Notes: generated by a model not told the origin, from the sequence alone. Shown: positions 15,601 through 30,506, counted from the first letter of the stretch. The stretch is 64,000 bases of DNA from Hepsetus odoe (GCA_017165825.1 CM029374.1:10042351-10106350), one strand, 5' to 3'. Made by a program: numbers and translations.

Positions 15601-18600
15601 TTGGTTTCTCAATACTGTGTGTTCTTTTCTAAAGGTACTTGAGACCTTCCATGCTTCAGCAGTTGTTACGTCGGTTAGTCTTCGATGTGCCTCTGCTGTC
15701 TGAGTACTGTAAGATGCCTCTCAAGGTAATGTACCACAAGATGGAATGCATGGTTTCCAACTACTCTTTTTTAATGCCATCATTTTTCTGCTTTAATCTG
15801 TTTTTTTTCTAGTATAATGTTCAACTCAGCCACTAGGGATGCACAAGGCAGTGTATTTCTTGGTGCAGATTTTAATGGGCATGTTGGTGAAGGGAACAGA
15901 GGTGATGAGGAGGTGATGGGTAGGTATGGTGTCAGGGAGATTTTGGGTAGATTTTGTGAAAAGTATGGAAATGGCTGTATTTAATACTCATTTTAAGAAG
16001 AGGGAGGAGCACAAGGTGACGTGTTTGAGTGGAGGGAGATGTGCACAGGTAGATTATATCCTTTGCAGGAGGGTCAGTCTGAAAGAGATTGGAGACTGCA
16101 AAGTAGTGACAGGGGAGAGTGTAGCTAAACAGCATTGGAGGTCAGGAAGAGGAGGAAAGTGAGGGCAGAGTCGAGGATCAAGTGGTGGAAGCTAAAGAAG
16201 GAGGACTGCAAGGTGGAATTCAAGCAGGAGTTAACACTGAAACTGGGTGGTGTAGAAAAGCTACTGGATTGCTGGGAAATTGTTGTAGAAGTGGTAAAGC
16301 AGACCGCTATAAATGTATTGGTGTGACATCTGGAAGGAAGAAGGAAGATAAGATAAACCTGGTGGTGGAACCGAAAAGTCCAGGAGTGTTTACAAAAGAA
16401 AAAGGAGGTAAAGAAGTGGTACAGTCAGAGAGATGAAGAAAATAGAAAAAAGTACAAGGAGATGAACCGCAGGGCAAAGAAAGCAGTGGCGAAGGCTAAA
16501 GATAAATTGTTTGGTGAATTGTATGAGGGGTTGGACAGTAAGGCAGGATATACTGATTGGCTAGACAAATAGACAGAGCTGGGAAAGATGTGCAGCAGGT
16601 TAGGGTGTTTAAGGATAGTAATGGAAACATGTTCACAAGTGAGCAGAGTATGTTGAGCAAATGGAAGGAATACTTTGAGGGGCTAATGAATGAAGAAAAT
16701 GAGAGAGATAGAAGACTGAATGATGTGAGGATAGTGAACCAGGAAGTGTAGCAGATAAGCAAGATGGAAGTAAAGGCAGCGATTAAGAGGATGAAGAACA
16801 GAAAGGTAGAAAGGCTTTTGGTCTGGATAATATAACAGTGGAAACATGAAGATGTTTAGGGGAGATGGCAGTTGAATTTCTGACCAGATTGTTTAACACA
16901 ATCTTAGAAAGTTAGAGGATGCCTGAGGAGTGGAGTCAAGTGTACTGGTATTGATTTTTAAGAATAAGGGTGATGCACAGAGTTGCAGTAACTTAAGAGG
17001 GATGAAGCTGATCAGCCACAGTAAGAAGTCATGGGAGAGAGTAGTGGAAGGTAGGTTAAGAAAGGAGGTGAGGATTAGTGAACAGCGGTATGGTTTTATG
17101 CCAAGAAAGAGCACTACAGATGCAACATTTGCTCTGAGGGTGTTGATGTACAGAGAAGGTCAGAAGGAGTTGCTTTGTGCCTTTGTGGACATGGAGAAAG
17201 CATATAACAAAAAGTGCCTAGAGGGGAGTTGAGGTTTTTGCATGAGGAAGTCAGAAGTGGCAGAGAAGCATGTGAGAGTAGATCAGGGTATGTATGAGGG
17301 CAGTGTGACAGTGGTGAGATCTGCAGTGGGAGTGACTGATGCATTTAAGGAGTTAGGATTACATCAAGGATCAGCCTTGAGCCCATTCTTGAGGAGGATG
17401 TTGATGATGGAGCTGCCAGGAAGGAGGAAAAGAGGAAGTCCAAAGAGGAGGGTTATGGTTGTGGTTAGAGAGGATATGCAGGTGGTTGGTTTGAAGGAAG
17501 ATGCAGCAGAGGACTGGAAGAAATGGAGACAATTGATCCGCTGTGGCAACCCCTAAATGGGAGCAGCCGAAAGAAAAAGATCAGTATAAAGTTCTAGGCA
17601 TTCTTAAAACTTCCATTTATTTTTTTATTTATTTAAATTAAGGTTTCAATATGATGCTTACATTTTTATGATTCAAAATGTAACTTCAGAAAAATATATA
17701 AATACTCACTCACTGGGATTAATTGCAATCATGAATGTGCATTAAGCACAGCTAGAAAGTCCTGTAACCATCTTTAATTAACTTTTATGTTGTTTTTCTT
17801 CCACAGCATTAAAATATGGCCAAAAAGAAATGTGGTACAAGCTGATGTACTGCTTGGTGAACTGTGTGGGGTTGTGATAAACTAATGAACATAGAATAAG
17901 TGAATAATATTTTGAAAGCCATGATGTTATAAATCAAACTGCAGTGTCTAGTTGCTCCATGGGAAGATTGATCTTTTGTTCTCCTATAAAACAACTGATG
18001 CTATTTACCCACAGCTATTGACCAATCACTATGAGCAGAATTGGAAGTATTACTGCCTGCCTTCTGGTTGGGGCAGTTATGGGATGGCCTCTGAGGAAGA
18101 GCTGCTCCTCACCAAGAAGATCTTCTGGGGGATCTTTGATTCCCTCTCACAAAAGGTAAAGTTTAGTTAAAATTCTGTTTCAATCTGTCTTCTGAATTAC
18201 ATTTTTTGAAAACTTGTTTATAGTATCCTACTCAAATTATTCAACCATTAAATCTGATATTAAAACTGAAAAGTTAAATACAGTTAGGTCCATATATATT
18301 TTGGACACTGACCTACATTTTGTTTTTGTACCTGTTTACTGAAACATATTCCAATTATTGCTATATAATAATTGACATAATGTGTAGACTCTCAGCTTTC
18401 TTTTGAAGGTATCTATGTTGAAATTGGATGAAAGGTTTAGGAGTTCCAGCTTGAAGGCCTGTGCCACCTTCTTTATAAAGGGACCAATAGTAATTGGACA
18501 GTTGATTTCATAGGCAACTGTGGGCAATTCCTTCATTATATCATTATCAATTAACCAGCTTAAAGGCCTGGAGTTGATTTGAGGTGTGGTGCTTGCATGT

Positions 18601-20309
18601 GGAAGATTTTGCTGTGAACAGACAACATGTGGTCAAAGTAGCTCTCCATGCAGGTGAAACAAGCCATCCTTAAGCTGCAAAAACAGGAGTTAGGAGTGTT
18701 TAGTATTAGGAGTGGTAAAATCTAGTTTGGTACATCCTGATAAAGAAAGAAAGCACTGGTGAACTCAGCAATGCAAAAAGACCTGGACATCCACGGAATG
18801 CAACAGTGGAAACAAGTGGATTGCAAACCCCTTCACAACAGCCAACCAAGTGAACAACACTCTTCAGGAGGTAGGCATATCAATATCCAAGTGTACCATT
18901 AAGAGAAGACTGCATGAAAGTAAATACAGAGGGTGCACTGCAAGGTGCAAGTCACCCATAAGCCTCAAAAATAGAAAGGCTAGATTAGACTTTGCTAAAA
19001 AACATCTAAAAAAGCCAGCACAGTTCTGGAAAAAATTCTTTGGACCAAGATGAAACCAAGATCAACCTCTACCAGAATGATGGCAAGAAAAAACTATGGA
19101 GAAGGCATGGAACAGCTCATGATCCAAAGCATACCACATCATCTGTAAAACATTGTGGAGGGCGTGTGTGATGGCTTAGGCGTGCATGGCTGCCAGTGGC
19201 ACTGGGATGCTATTGTTTATTTATGTGACACAGGACAGAAGCAGCCGAATTCTGAGTCTACTGTCTGCTCAAATCCAGCTAAATGCAGTCAAATTGATTG
19301 GGCGGAGTTTCATAATACAGATGAACAATGACCCAAAACATACCCAAAGCATCCCGGGAGTTTATTAAAGCAAAGAAGTGGAATATTCTTAAATGGCCAA
19401 GTCAGTCACCTGATCTGAACCCAGTTGAGCAGCATGTCACTTGTTGAAGACTAAACTTCATACAGAAAGGCCCACAAACAAACAGCAACTGAAAGTCGCT
19501 GCAGTAAAGGCTTGGCAGAGCATTAAAAAGGAGGAAACCCAACATCTGGTGATGTCCATGAGTTCAAGACTTCAGGCTGTCATTGCCAGCAAAGGGTTCT
19601 CAACCAAGTATTAGAAATGAACATTTTATTTTCAGTTATTTAATTTCTCCAATTACTATTGATCCCCTGAAATGAAGGGATTGTGTTATAAAAATGCTTT
19701 AGCTCATTACATTTTTATGCAATCTTTTTGTTCAACCCACTGAATTAAAGCCTTAAATCTGCGCTTCAACTGCATCTGGGTTGTTTCATTTAAAATTCAT
19801 TGTGGTCATGTACAGAACCAAAATTAGAAAAACGTTGTCTCTGTCCAAATATTTATGGACCTAACTGTATACCAGTACTTTTTTTACATTTTGTTCAAAC
19901 TGAAATGGTCTCTCATTACGCTTTAGGTCTGGCTGTTATTACATAGTCACCTTCCTTTTACCTGAGAAAACTGAAATGTTGTCTGCAAATAACTTTTAAT
20001 ACAAAAGGCCAAAACATATAACTATTATATCAGACATGGCATGTTTTATACCTTTAGAATACATTTAAACTTTCCAAATTTATTTAAAGCCCAGCTATGT
20101 GTTTGTGTGTGTGTGGTGTGTAGAAGTATGAGCAGGAGCTGTTTAAGATGGCAATGCCATGTCTGAGTGCTATAGCTGGAGCTTTGCCACCAGACTATGT
20201 GGACTCATCTCTCAGCGCTGCTCTGGAGAAGCCTGTCTCAGTGGATGCTCAGGGCAACTTCGACCCCAGACCCATCAGCACCACCAAGTGAGAAGGGGAC
20301 TAGAGTGGT

Positions 20310-20360
<51 letters not shown>

Positions 20361-23300
20361 TAGAGGACATGTATGTCAATCTGTGTCAGTGACATAAACA
20401 AAGCAACAAAGAAATTATGAAAAAATTTGGAAATTAATCAGGATTAATACAGCAATACTGATCCAATAAAATATGCCTAAATGAGTTCTACTGGCTAAAT
20501 TTGTTTTTTTCCTCAGGAATGAGGTAATGCTGTAAGATGTGCAGCATGAGAATGTTGTAGATCTTACAACTGCTACTATATCACTGAGAGTTGGTAAAAA
20601 GTGTGTGAGAGTAACTTATGAAAACACATTGAAACAGTGATAAATATTTTTTTATAGTTAATTCATTCACAAAAGTAAAAGCTGCTTATTCATCACCATG
20701 TATCAATCATTGTAACGAAACATTTTCTGTGGCGTTCCACTTTTCACAGTATTTCTCTCCCGGAGAAATTGGAGTACATTGCTAACAAGTACGCTGAGCA
20801 CTCCCATGACAAATGGTCTGCTGAGAAGGTAGGATTATGGCACTCCTCCGAAGAAGCCACTGGCCCTCAATTGCAGGCAAATGAACTGTGACATGCACCA
20901 ATATCTGTATTTCCCATCATAAATGACAGCTCAGTGACAAACCAGTTTGAGGTTTTAATATATTAGGTTTTCCCTTAAAAAGCTTTCATGGGAAGTTTAC
21001 CTAGGATTTGTAATAGGCTGATGTTGCGTTGTTGATAGAGAATTCGCACTTGCAGTTGGACTGGACTGCATGAAGGACTGAATCTTTTACACAAATGTTT
21101 AGAGTGAAAACGCTATTTTAATAGGCCGCCTACCTTGAATTCTTATAATACATGCAAAAACATTTTCCACATTTGTAAAGCAATAATTCAATATTAATTC
21201 GTTTGAACATCTAGTGCCAGTCATTACAAGTAAACTGGCTTTATTAAGTAAAAGGAATCTTATTTAAGTTAGAATCTCAAAAAAAAGTTATCATTATTGG
21301 TTACAGTTTTAACTGTTATAAAGCATATTTTTTCTCACTCAAAGAAAAAATCTGACACTAATAAACTGGTCCTAACTATGCCTTTACCTTTATGGTGTAT
21401 TATATGTGAAAGAAAAGTGTTACACATGGAACAAATATGTTCACAATTTATACTCACATTCACATTGTATGCTTTCAAAAGATACATTTTTGGTTTTGGT
21501 AGAGATAGCAGGTCGGGCTCATATGTTTGTAATTTACAGGTAATTCTGGGATGGAAGTATGGAGATGCGATTGAGGAGAAAGCAAAGACTCACCCAATGC
21601 TCAGATCTTACAAGTCACTCACAGAGAAGGTATATTATAGCAGCGCATTCTTATATTAGGCTCTATGTCACTTATTCCTTTTGGTGTGTGTCTGAATTTG
21701 TTTTGTGTCTGTGTGTGTTCTTTATCAGGAAAAGGAAGTATACCGCTTTCCAGTGAAGGAATCTTTAAAGAGCATGCTAGCCATGGGCTGGAACATTGAC
21801 AGGACCAAAGAGGGAGAAACCATGTTTCAACGGGAAAATGAGAAGATGCGCAAAATCTCTCAGGTCTCTCAGGTAAATCTACAGGATCACCAGTCCTACT
21901 ATATAGTCCAATAATGCTTAAAATATTCAGAAACTCTAGGTTGTGTGAATCTTGCTTCACTCTCAAGTTTCTGGGCTACAAGTCCATGTTAAGTCGAGCT
22001 TCTAGATTATGAGTTGAGTCTAGAGCCTCTGGTTTGAGAGTTCTACTTCTGTACTGAGTTTCTGTATGTGTTGAGTCACTGGTTTATTTGAGTCTGGAGT
22101 TGCTGTTATCAGTCTTACTTCAGTCTTAACTCTGAGTCTCAGTCTGAATACTGTCTTAACTCTGGGGTGTGAGTTTGAACTGGAGTCTCTGAGTACAAGT
22201 CAGTTACTTGAATCTGCACATCTGAGTCTGGAGTCTTTAAATCACAAATCTGAATTGAGGTGAGTCTGAATTGTATCCAGTCTTGGTTTGTAATCCAAAT
22301 CTTGCGTCTCTTCGTTGTTGGACTGCAAATCTGAGTTGAATCTTGTAACATAGTGCAGGTCAAAATAAATGTAACTGAGATTAGTTATTGATTATTAGGT
22401 AGATATGCTAACTCAGACATGCATAAAGTCTTGACAAAGAAAGGTTATTATCCAGATAAATGCAATTTTTTTATTGGTTTCATATGAATGATAAAAATAT
22501 GTATGTTGTTTGTTAACAGGGAAGTGGTTTCAACCCAAGTCCTGTAGACATGAGTAACGTGCTTCTGTCTCGAGAACTGCAGGTGAATATTGCTGACTGA
22601 ATGTTGCTGTAAATATGGACTGTGCTACTTCTCTATACAGCAGAGCTGACACTTCTTTCAGTGTCTTCTGATCATTTTATTGCACCAAGAGCTAGAATGT
22701 TAACTTGGAAGCCTTTGAAGTATTGAGTGCTGAGGTACTGGATCCACACAAAACTTTCAGATAATTATTTGAGCTCAGTTTAGAAGGTGTAATACTTTGT
22801 GAAGAAGTAGTAATATCTGCCTTTTTAAATCCTATTAAAATGAAGGGTATTTAGTTATATTTACTATGCTTTTTTCGACAAACCCTTTAAGCACTTTGGG
22901 GGGGAAAAAATATATACCTAATTACCTTTTTCATTGCTGATTGTGTGAGCATATCTCTGAGCCTTCAGTCCCATGGAGAGCATCCAGTGCATTAGGGATG
23001 ATGTAAGTTATCTTTAGGCATGTTGGTCTCACCCTCTGAATCCCTTTCATCTCACTGAATCTGTGTTAACCTTGTTGTAATCAGGCCATGGTGGAGGTGC
23101 TGGCAGAAAATTACCACAATATTTGGGCCAAGAAGAAAAAGAATGACCTTGGAGCAAAAGGTGAAACTTTTAGGTGAACTCTGCATGTGCAGGCAGGTCT
23201 TTGAACTAATTAGGAATCAAAACTGATCTAGTATTGTTCCTAGAGAAAATTTTAAAAAATGAATGAAAAGACACACAATTAAGAAATCAAGAAATAGTAA

Positions 23301-26300
23301 AATTCTTAAAAAATTGTGTAACATAAATGTTTGTTTTTTTAAAAAAATAAAAATACAAAAGTGAGACTTGAGTCACACCTTGGACAGGCTTGTTTACCAA
23401 GAACCAAAATGGACAACCAGCACCTTTTAGACAGAATGCTATAAAATTGCAATCATAATGAACAAATGATCATCTAACATGTAACTATGATAATCGCATG
23501 CATTTGTTTGTGTATAGATTTGCATTCATTCATATATTTTTGTTGATTTAGGTGGAGGAACACATCCTTTGTTGGTGCCATACGACACACTTACGGCTAA
23601 AGAGAAAGCGAAAGACAGAGAAAAAGCTCAAGATTTGTTCCGATTCCTGCAAATCAATGGCTACGCCATTAGCAGGTGTGTTTGTGTGTGGGATACTGTG
23701 ATTTCATTTTCTATCACCTTAGATCATTTCTTTCGTCGTATAGGCTGGGAATTATTTTTTAACACTGTGATTTTTGGCAGGGGTTTGAAAGACATGGAGC
23801 AGGATTCTTTCTCAATGGAGAAAAGGTTTGCCTATAAATTCCTGAAGAAGCTGCTTAAATATGTGGATTCTGCACAGGAGTTCATCGCTCACCTGGGTAA
23901 TTTAACTCTGCACACGACAACAATCTCAGAAAACAACTATTTCGTTGCAAATAGTGTTCTTTTTTATCTTGTCTCTTATCTCATTTTGTTTCTGTTCTCT
24001 TTCTGTAACATTCAGTCAGTTTCATCATCAGTTAAAAACATGGTGTAAAATTACATTAAAAAATTTATTTATTCCCCCCCCAGAGGCCATGGCTATTAGT
24101 GGAAAGAATGACAAGTCACCTCATGAGCAAGAAATCAAGTTCTTTGCCAAGGTCTGAAACTTATTTTTGTAACTCATCTAAAGCACCTTGTAACTGAAAG
24201 CACAAATGTTTTGTCCATTTTTCCAAACTTCAAAATTCATACACATTCTCGTTTACTGACATTTTCCCGTTTGTGCCTTTACTCCTGGCAGGTTCTTTTG
24301 CCCCTCATAGACCAGTACTTCAAAAACCACTCTCTCTATTTCCTCTCGTCACCCAGCAAGAACCTGAGCAGCAGTGGCTATGCCTCCAATAAGGAGAAGG
24401 AAATGGTTACCAGGTGGTTAAGCAGAGATTTTTACAATGTTTTAAACATGTAATGAACGAATGAGACATTAATAGTCAAAAGTATGTACATCCCTGCTCA
24501 TGAGTTAAAATAAATGTTTGATATATTCTACTTTTTAAAATAATTGTGAAATTAGCAATATAATTAATTTGAATAAATACATCATTCTTAAACATGTGAT
24601 CAGATTAATCAAGGATAAAACATGCGTCTAATAGTAAAGGTAGTATAGACCTTTTATGTAGCTCTAGCTAAAAATAATGATTTGATGAGTGTACTTGTCC
24701 CCTAACTGACTGGATTTTATTCAGTTGAAAAAGCTAAGGTTACTGTATCAGTCACCTTTAAAGTAAGTGATGGATTGACAAACATGAAATAATTAGATTA
24801 GATCATCTAGAACTAAACACATTCCCCGTTCAAAGTATTGGAACAGCATATCTCTGTTGTGCTGATCATGTACCAAGACGATCATGTACTGTACCAGTCA
24901 AATGTCAAAAATACCTAGTATTTAGATGCCTTCAAAAAATGCTAATGATTTCTGGAAACTAAAAATAAATGAAAGTGATTACTAGTGGACACAGCATACA
25001 TTGACCCACAATGAAATTCCTCTCTGCATTTAACCCTTATACCATGTGCAGCAGGGGGCTGCCCTACATCTGGTGCCTAGGGAGCAGTGTTGGGGATGGT
25101 ACCTTGCTCAAGGGTCATAATCATTGCGTCACTAATAATTTTGTAATAAAATGTTTTTAAGTTCTCCATTTTGTAAGGCCTTAGGTACTAGTTTAGCATC
25201 CTATCATATAAGATTTACCACTAACATAATTGGCAAATGATATCAGAATCAAGCAATTACATTCTAAGTCCTTGGTATACCAATAACTGGTGAACAGTGG
25301 CGGCTCTGTGACAGCATTCTCTGAAGGAGTCACTCAAGAAAAAATGTATTATTCACTTTATACTCAAATTGCATTGTTTATGGTAATACTGCTGTTATTA
25401 GCTCCAGATAAATCAAGCAATTTCCTTTCAGAACTTTCAGATTCAGTGTTTAGGTTTGAAATGCAAATTAATACTATAAACCATGTTCTGATAGAAATGA
25501 TTCCTTGAGGAACAAATACTCTCATCCAATAATGAGAATCTTTGGCATAATATTATATAACTCATAATGTTATCATTTAATATCTTGTTTATTATATTTT
25601 CAAAAGGCCTCTTTAAACGTCTTTAAACTTGAACCCTTACTGTCACGGTAGATGGTGCTCTACTCAGACTGAGCACACCTGGGTTCATTGGGGAGTGCTG
25701 GGGACACAGGTGTGCTTCGTTGGGACTGACTTTATAAGCCCTAAAGGTTCAGTGTAGAGCGTCAGCCATTGTGTGTGTACATGTCCAGGTGTACCTCTGA
25801 CTAGGTGTTCTTTCATGTGTGGGTACTTTTATGTTTATGATGGAAAATAAAGAAGAGATCCTGATTACTTGCTACACATTTATGTCCAGACCACACCACC
25901 ACCTCATCGTTACACTTACTGTTTCACTTTCCTCTCACTAATACCTTAACAATTCATCCTCCTTCTTAACCCCTCTGTCTGTTTTTTTTTCCCTTATATC
26001 TTTTTCTCCTTAGTCTTTTCTGTAAGCTGGCAGCTCTTGTCAGACACAGGATTTCTCTTTTTGGTAAGAGGTTCTTCATTTCCCTTTCCTGTCTGTTCTG
26101 TCCCAATTTTTTTTCAATCGGTTATTCTACATAATTTACATACATACTGAAACCTGATTTGTAATATTCTGCTTCCAGGAAGTGACTCTGCCACAATGGT
26201 TAGCTGTCTTCATATCCTGGCTCACACCCTTGACACCAGGTACATCATATGTCTGAAACAGTGTTACATGAACATAATTTAGATTTATAATAATCATACG

Positions 26301-26330
26301 AGCGCGCGTACGATTATTATAAATACAGAA

Positions 26331-26370
<40 letters not shown>

Positions 26371-26382
26371 AATTTATATGTA

Positions 26383-26420
<38 letters not shown>

Positions 26421-27197
26421 TGTTCTGGGTCTGATTAGCATTTCTGTGGCTTTATGAACCAAAAATTAAATAAGTCAAAAGGAAATACTGCATGACCGCT
26501 ATTCAGCATGTTAACCAGTCCATTCAGAACTTGGGATGGATAGTCTTGCATTGTGTCTCAATTAAAAAGTAGCCCAGCCTGAAACACTCCTTTTAACATA
26601 AGCATGAATATTGAAGCTATAATGAATGAATGGTTTTAAAAAGATTTATAGCTTTTTATTAAATTATCGCAGCCAGATTTTTGTGAAACATGAGTGCTTT
26701 GCGTTTCATTCAATGATGTGAAAGTTCTTTAAGTGATTGTAGAAGGCTAAAGAGGGGGGAAAAAAATCTAAAACTTTAATCTTTTATAATAAACAAACTG
26801 AAGTTTTGAATTTATATTAATCTCATGCTCTGTTAAGTCCAAGATATCCAATGTTAGCAGCAGCAAAGTATTCACTTTTCCAGTTCAGAGAGAGACAGCT
26901 GTTAAAGTTGATAATTAAAATTTTTATCATGAACTATCATTAAGAAAAGATGGGGTTTTTGTTAATGTATATGTTTCAAATAAACTATTCTGTTATGATA
27001 CTTATTACTGACTCTGTGAGGTTGTGCTTAAAACTGACTCAAATATGTGGGTTTTATCACCCCTTTCTTCAAATGGAAACTGTCCGGGTTTTACTGAAGA
27101 CTACTATAAAATAGCAGTAGTTTTAAACAGAAATAAGAATGGTTCTAAATTTTCATTATGCAGCTGAAGTGTTTACACACTATAACCGTCTCATAAG

Positions 27198-27234
<37 letters not shown>

Positions 27235-30200
27235 AAAGCTCTATGTTAGCTCTGTATTAAACCTCTGTGTTTATATATTGATACTTTCAACTTTGTCAGA
27301 TTGCCCGTATAAAGTGTCACTGTAAATGGCCAGGTTTACCTACTGTGTTTGGCACAGTTCTGTGCATAAAGATTCTGAGATCTTTGCAGTTATCTTTAAG
27401 ATTTCAGTGTGATTTAAGCCCATGGCAGAAAATATGTTTTAAAGCTCCTAAATTCTCTCTTTGTTTCCTTCAGAACAGTGATGAAATCAGGTTCTGAGCT
27501 GGTGAAGGTGGGTCTGAGGACATTCTTCGAGAATGCAGCAGAGGATTTGGAGAAGACCCTGGAGAATCTGAAGCTGGGGAAGTTCACACACTCCCGCAGC
27601 CAGATGAAGGGCGTGTCTCAGAACATCAACTACACGACAGTGGCCCTGCTGCCTATTCTCACTGCCCTGTTTGAGCATATCACTGAGCATCAGTTTGGAG
27701 TAGACCTACTGTGTAAGTTGGCTTTGCTTTAGTACAACTGACCTCAATGTGATCTGTTGCAAATGATGCTTCACACTTATGTATTGTATGCTTTGTTTTT
27801 GTTGCATAATGCATTACTGAAGCTTCTTCTGCAGGTGAATATTATAACATTTTGACAAGATTCTCTAAAGTATTTTCAAACAGGACTTCTACAGTAATGA
27901 ATGATACCAACACTGTTATTCAGTGACTGCATTTACATGTTGGCTATAGATGAAAACTGAAAGCAATTAAATAGTCCCATAAAAATATTGCTTTTTGTTT
28001 TTCAAGTCAGTGTACACAGCCATTGTAAAAGGGGACCATTCGGTTTGTGTGTTTGCATTTGCGTTCAACATAGTTTGTCTGTCTCTGTTTCAGCAGTTTT
28101 GAGTAAGTTAACACTGGAAAGTAATAAGGCACTTATAATAGCATATGTTGTTTTCAAATGAAATGGGCATGTTCTTATTTTGAAAGCTTGATGTATGAAA
28201 TACATCATAAAACAATCAAACAACTGGCATGTAAAATTTGGATTTGTTATAGCTATGGGAATTTTTTCACATAAAAACAAATTAAAAGGCAAAAGGGAAT
28301 AATCTAATTAGACTGTGTCCTAGAAAATCTAAAAGTACCTGTAGTCTAGGCATCGCCATTCATGTACATCAAACCCTGAATGTCGTTGAAATCACACTAT
28401 TGGAAATAATATGTAAAGCATAAAGTAGTTCCCAGCACCCTGGAAATGATAGGCATGGACAAAAATGGTACCTGTGATTCCAGCAAATACATCACCATGG
28501 CAACATTGACACATCTACCTTCTGCTGCCAGTTGAATAACACAAATTTCTGCAACAAGGGACAGAACAATGTTCTTTCTAAACCAACATGTAAATGTAGC
28601 ATAAGCTTTGAACATAACATTCTCTAATAGTTTGTCATATCTATTGTAGTGGATGATGTCCAGTTGTCATGCTATCGAATTCTGACTAGCCTTTATTCAC
28701 TTGGAACTGGGAAGAACATTTATGTTGAAAGGTAAGCATACCTTTTTTGTTATACAGTTAAATGTTAAATGTTAAATGTTCATTTATGCAAAAGTGAAAT
28801 CTTTCTTCGTCTGAATTAGCTCAGCATGTCTGGATGAAATATTAATATAAATCTGTAATGACTAAAAACTCAGATTAACTTTGAGAGGCAGTTACAGTGA
28901 AAATGAGAGACATGGGTTTTTCTTTTTGTTTGTTCCCCCCCCCCCCCCCTCCCATGTTGCTTGGTTTTACTGTAGACAGCTTCCAGCTTTAGGGGAGTGT
29001 TTAGCCACTCTGGCAGGAGCCATGCCTGTGGCGTTTTTGGAGCCTCACCTCAATACACACAACCCATGTTCCGTCTTCAACACCAAGACAGCTCGAGAAC
29101 GGGCCAGTAAGTGTCAGTCATCTAATTATCCAATCAATACAGGCTATAAGTTTATTTCCACTTGTGAAGCATCTGTCATATCTTACTCACTCAAATTTGA
29201 CTATTTGAGTGGTTTGTAGGGCATACAATAATTTATGGGTTTTCTATTTCCTGACTGTCTTTGTTTTTGTGTGTTAGCTTTTAGACATCAAAATATTTTA
29301 CTGTTTCTATACATTTTAATGCACATGTCATTGCATAACTGATTGCAAAAGTCCTTCAGATAATGCTTTTATAGTTGATTTATATACTAAATCAGTAGTT
29401 TCAAGACAGCAATGTGGGAATCATAATTCATTTTTTTTTTGTATTGGTGTCAAACATACCGAAGGCAAGAAATGTAAATACATTTTTCGATATGCAATAT
29501 AAGCAAAAATCTAAATGAAATACCTGTTCTATTTAAGAATACAAATGTGTTATTGTCTGAAAGTATAGAATGTGTTTGAGCCACAACAAAAAGCAAGATG
29601 TAAAAATGTAAAGACGGATGTGAATATAAAGCAAAAAGGATAAAATGTGAAAATGTAAAGTTTCTTTGTATGCATTTCACACTTTGTATTTGCATGTCAT
29701 TCTCCTGCTGTTTCCTTACTTCTCACCAGTCTTGGGTATGCCAGACACTGTAGAAGAGATGTGTCCAGAAGTGCCTCATCTAGACTGTCTGATGAAAGAC
29801 ATTAATGACATGTCTGAGTCTGGAGCTCGCTACACTGAAATGCCCCACGTCATTGAGGTGGTGTTACCCATGCTATGTAACTATTTGTCCTACTGGTGGG
29901 AGAGAGGCCCTGAGAACCAGCCAAAGTGTGCAGCAACTGTCTGCTGTACCACGGTCACCTCCGAACACCTCAGCGTCATCCTGGGGAACATCCTCAAAAT
30001 CCTGAACAGCAATCTGGGCATTGATGAGGCCTCCTGGATGAAGAGGATAGCAGGTGAGGTCAAAAGCTGCAGGTTCAGGTCCAGAATGAATGTAAAATAA
30101 TATGTAGGGTGGAGTTTCATATTTAGGCCAAGGTTTTATATATATATAAAAAACCTTGGCCTAAATATGAAACTCCGCCCTACATATTATTTTACATTCA

Positions 30201-30506
30201 TTATATATATAGTGTGTATATATATATATATATATATATANNNNNNNNNNNNNNNNNNNNNNNNNNNNNNNNNNNNNNNNNNNNNNNNNNNNNNNNNNNN
30301 NNNNNNNNNNNNNNNNNNNNNNNNNNNNNNNNNNNNNNNNNNNNNNNNNNNNNNNNNNNNNNNNNNNNNNNNNNNNNNNNNNNNNNNNNNNNNNNNNNNN
30401 NNNNNNNNNNNNNNNNNNNNNNNNNNNNNNNNNNNNNNNNNNNNNNNNNNNNNNNNNNNNNNNNNNNNNNNNNNNNNNNNNNNNNNNNNNNNNNNNNNNN
30501 NNNNNN

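Noticed and set aside
21297..21659. 120-codon open frame around exon 14
   Set aside because: Only the exon-14 part (21540-21629) is meaningful; the upstream part is intron.
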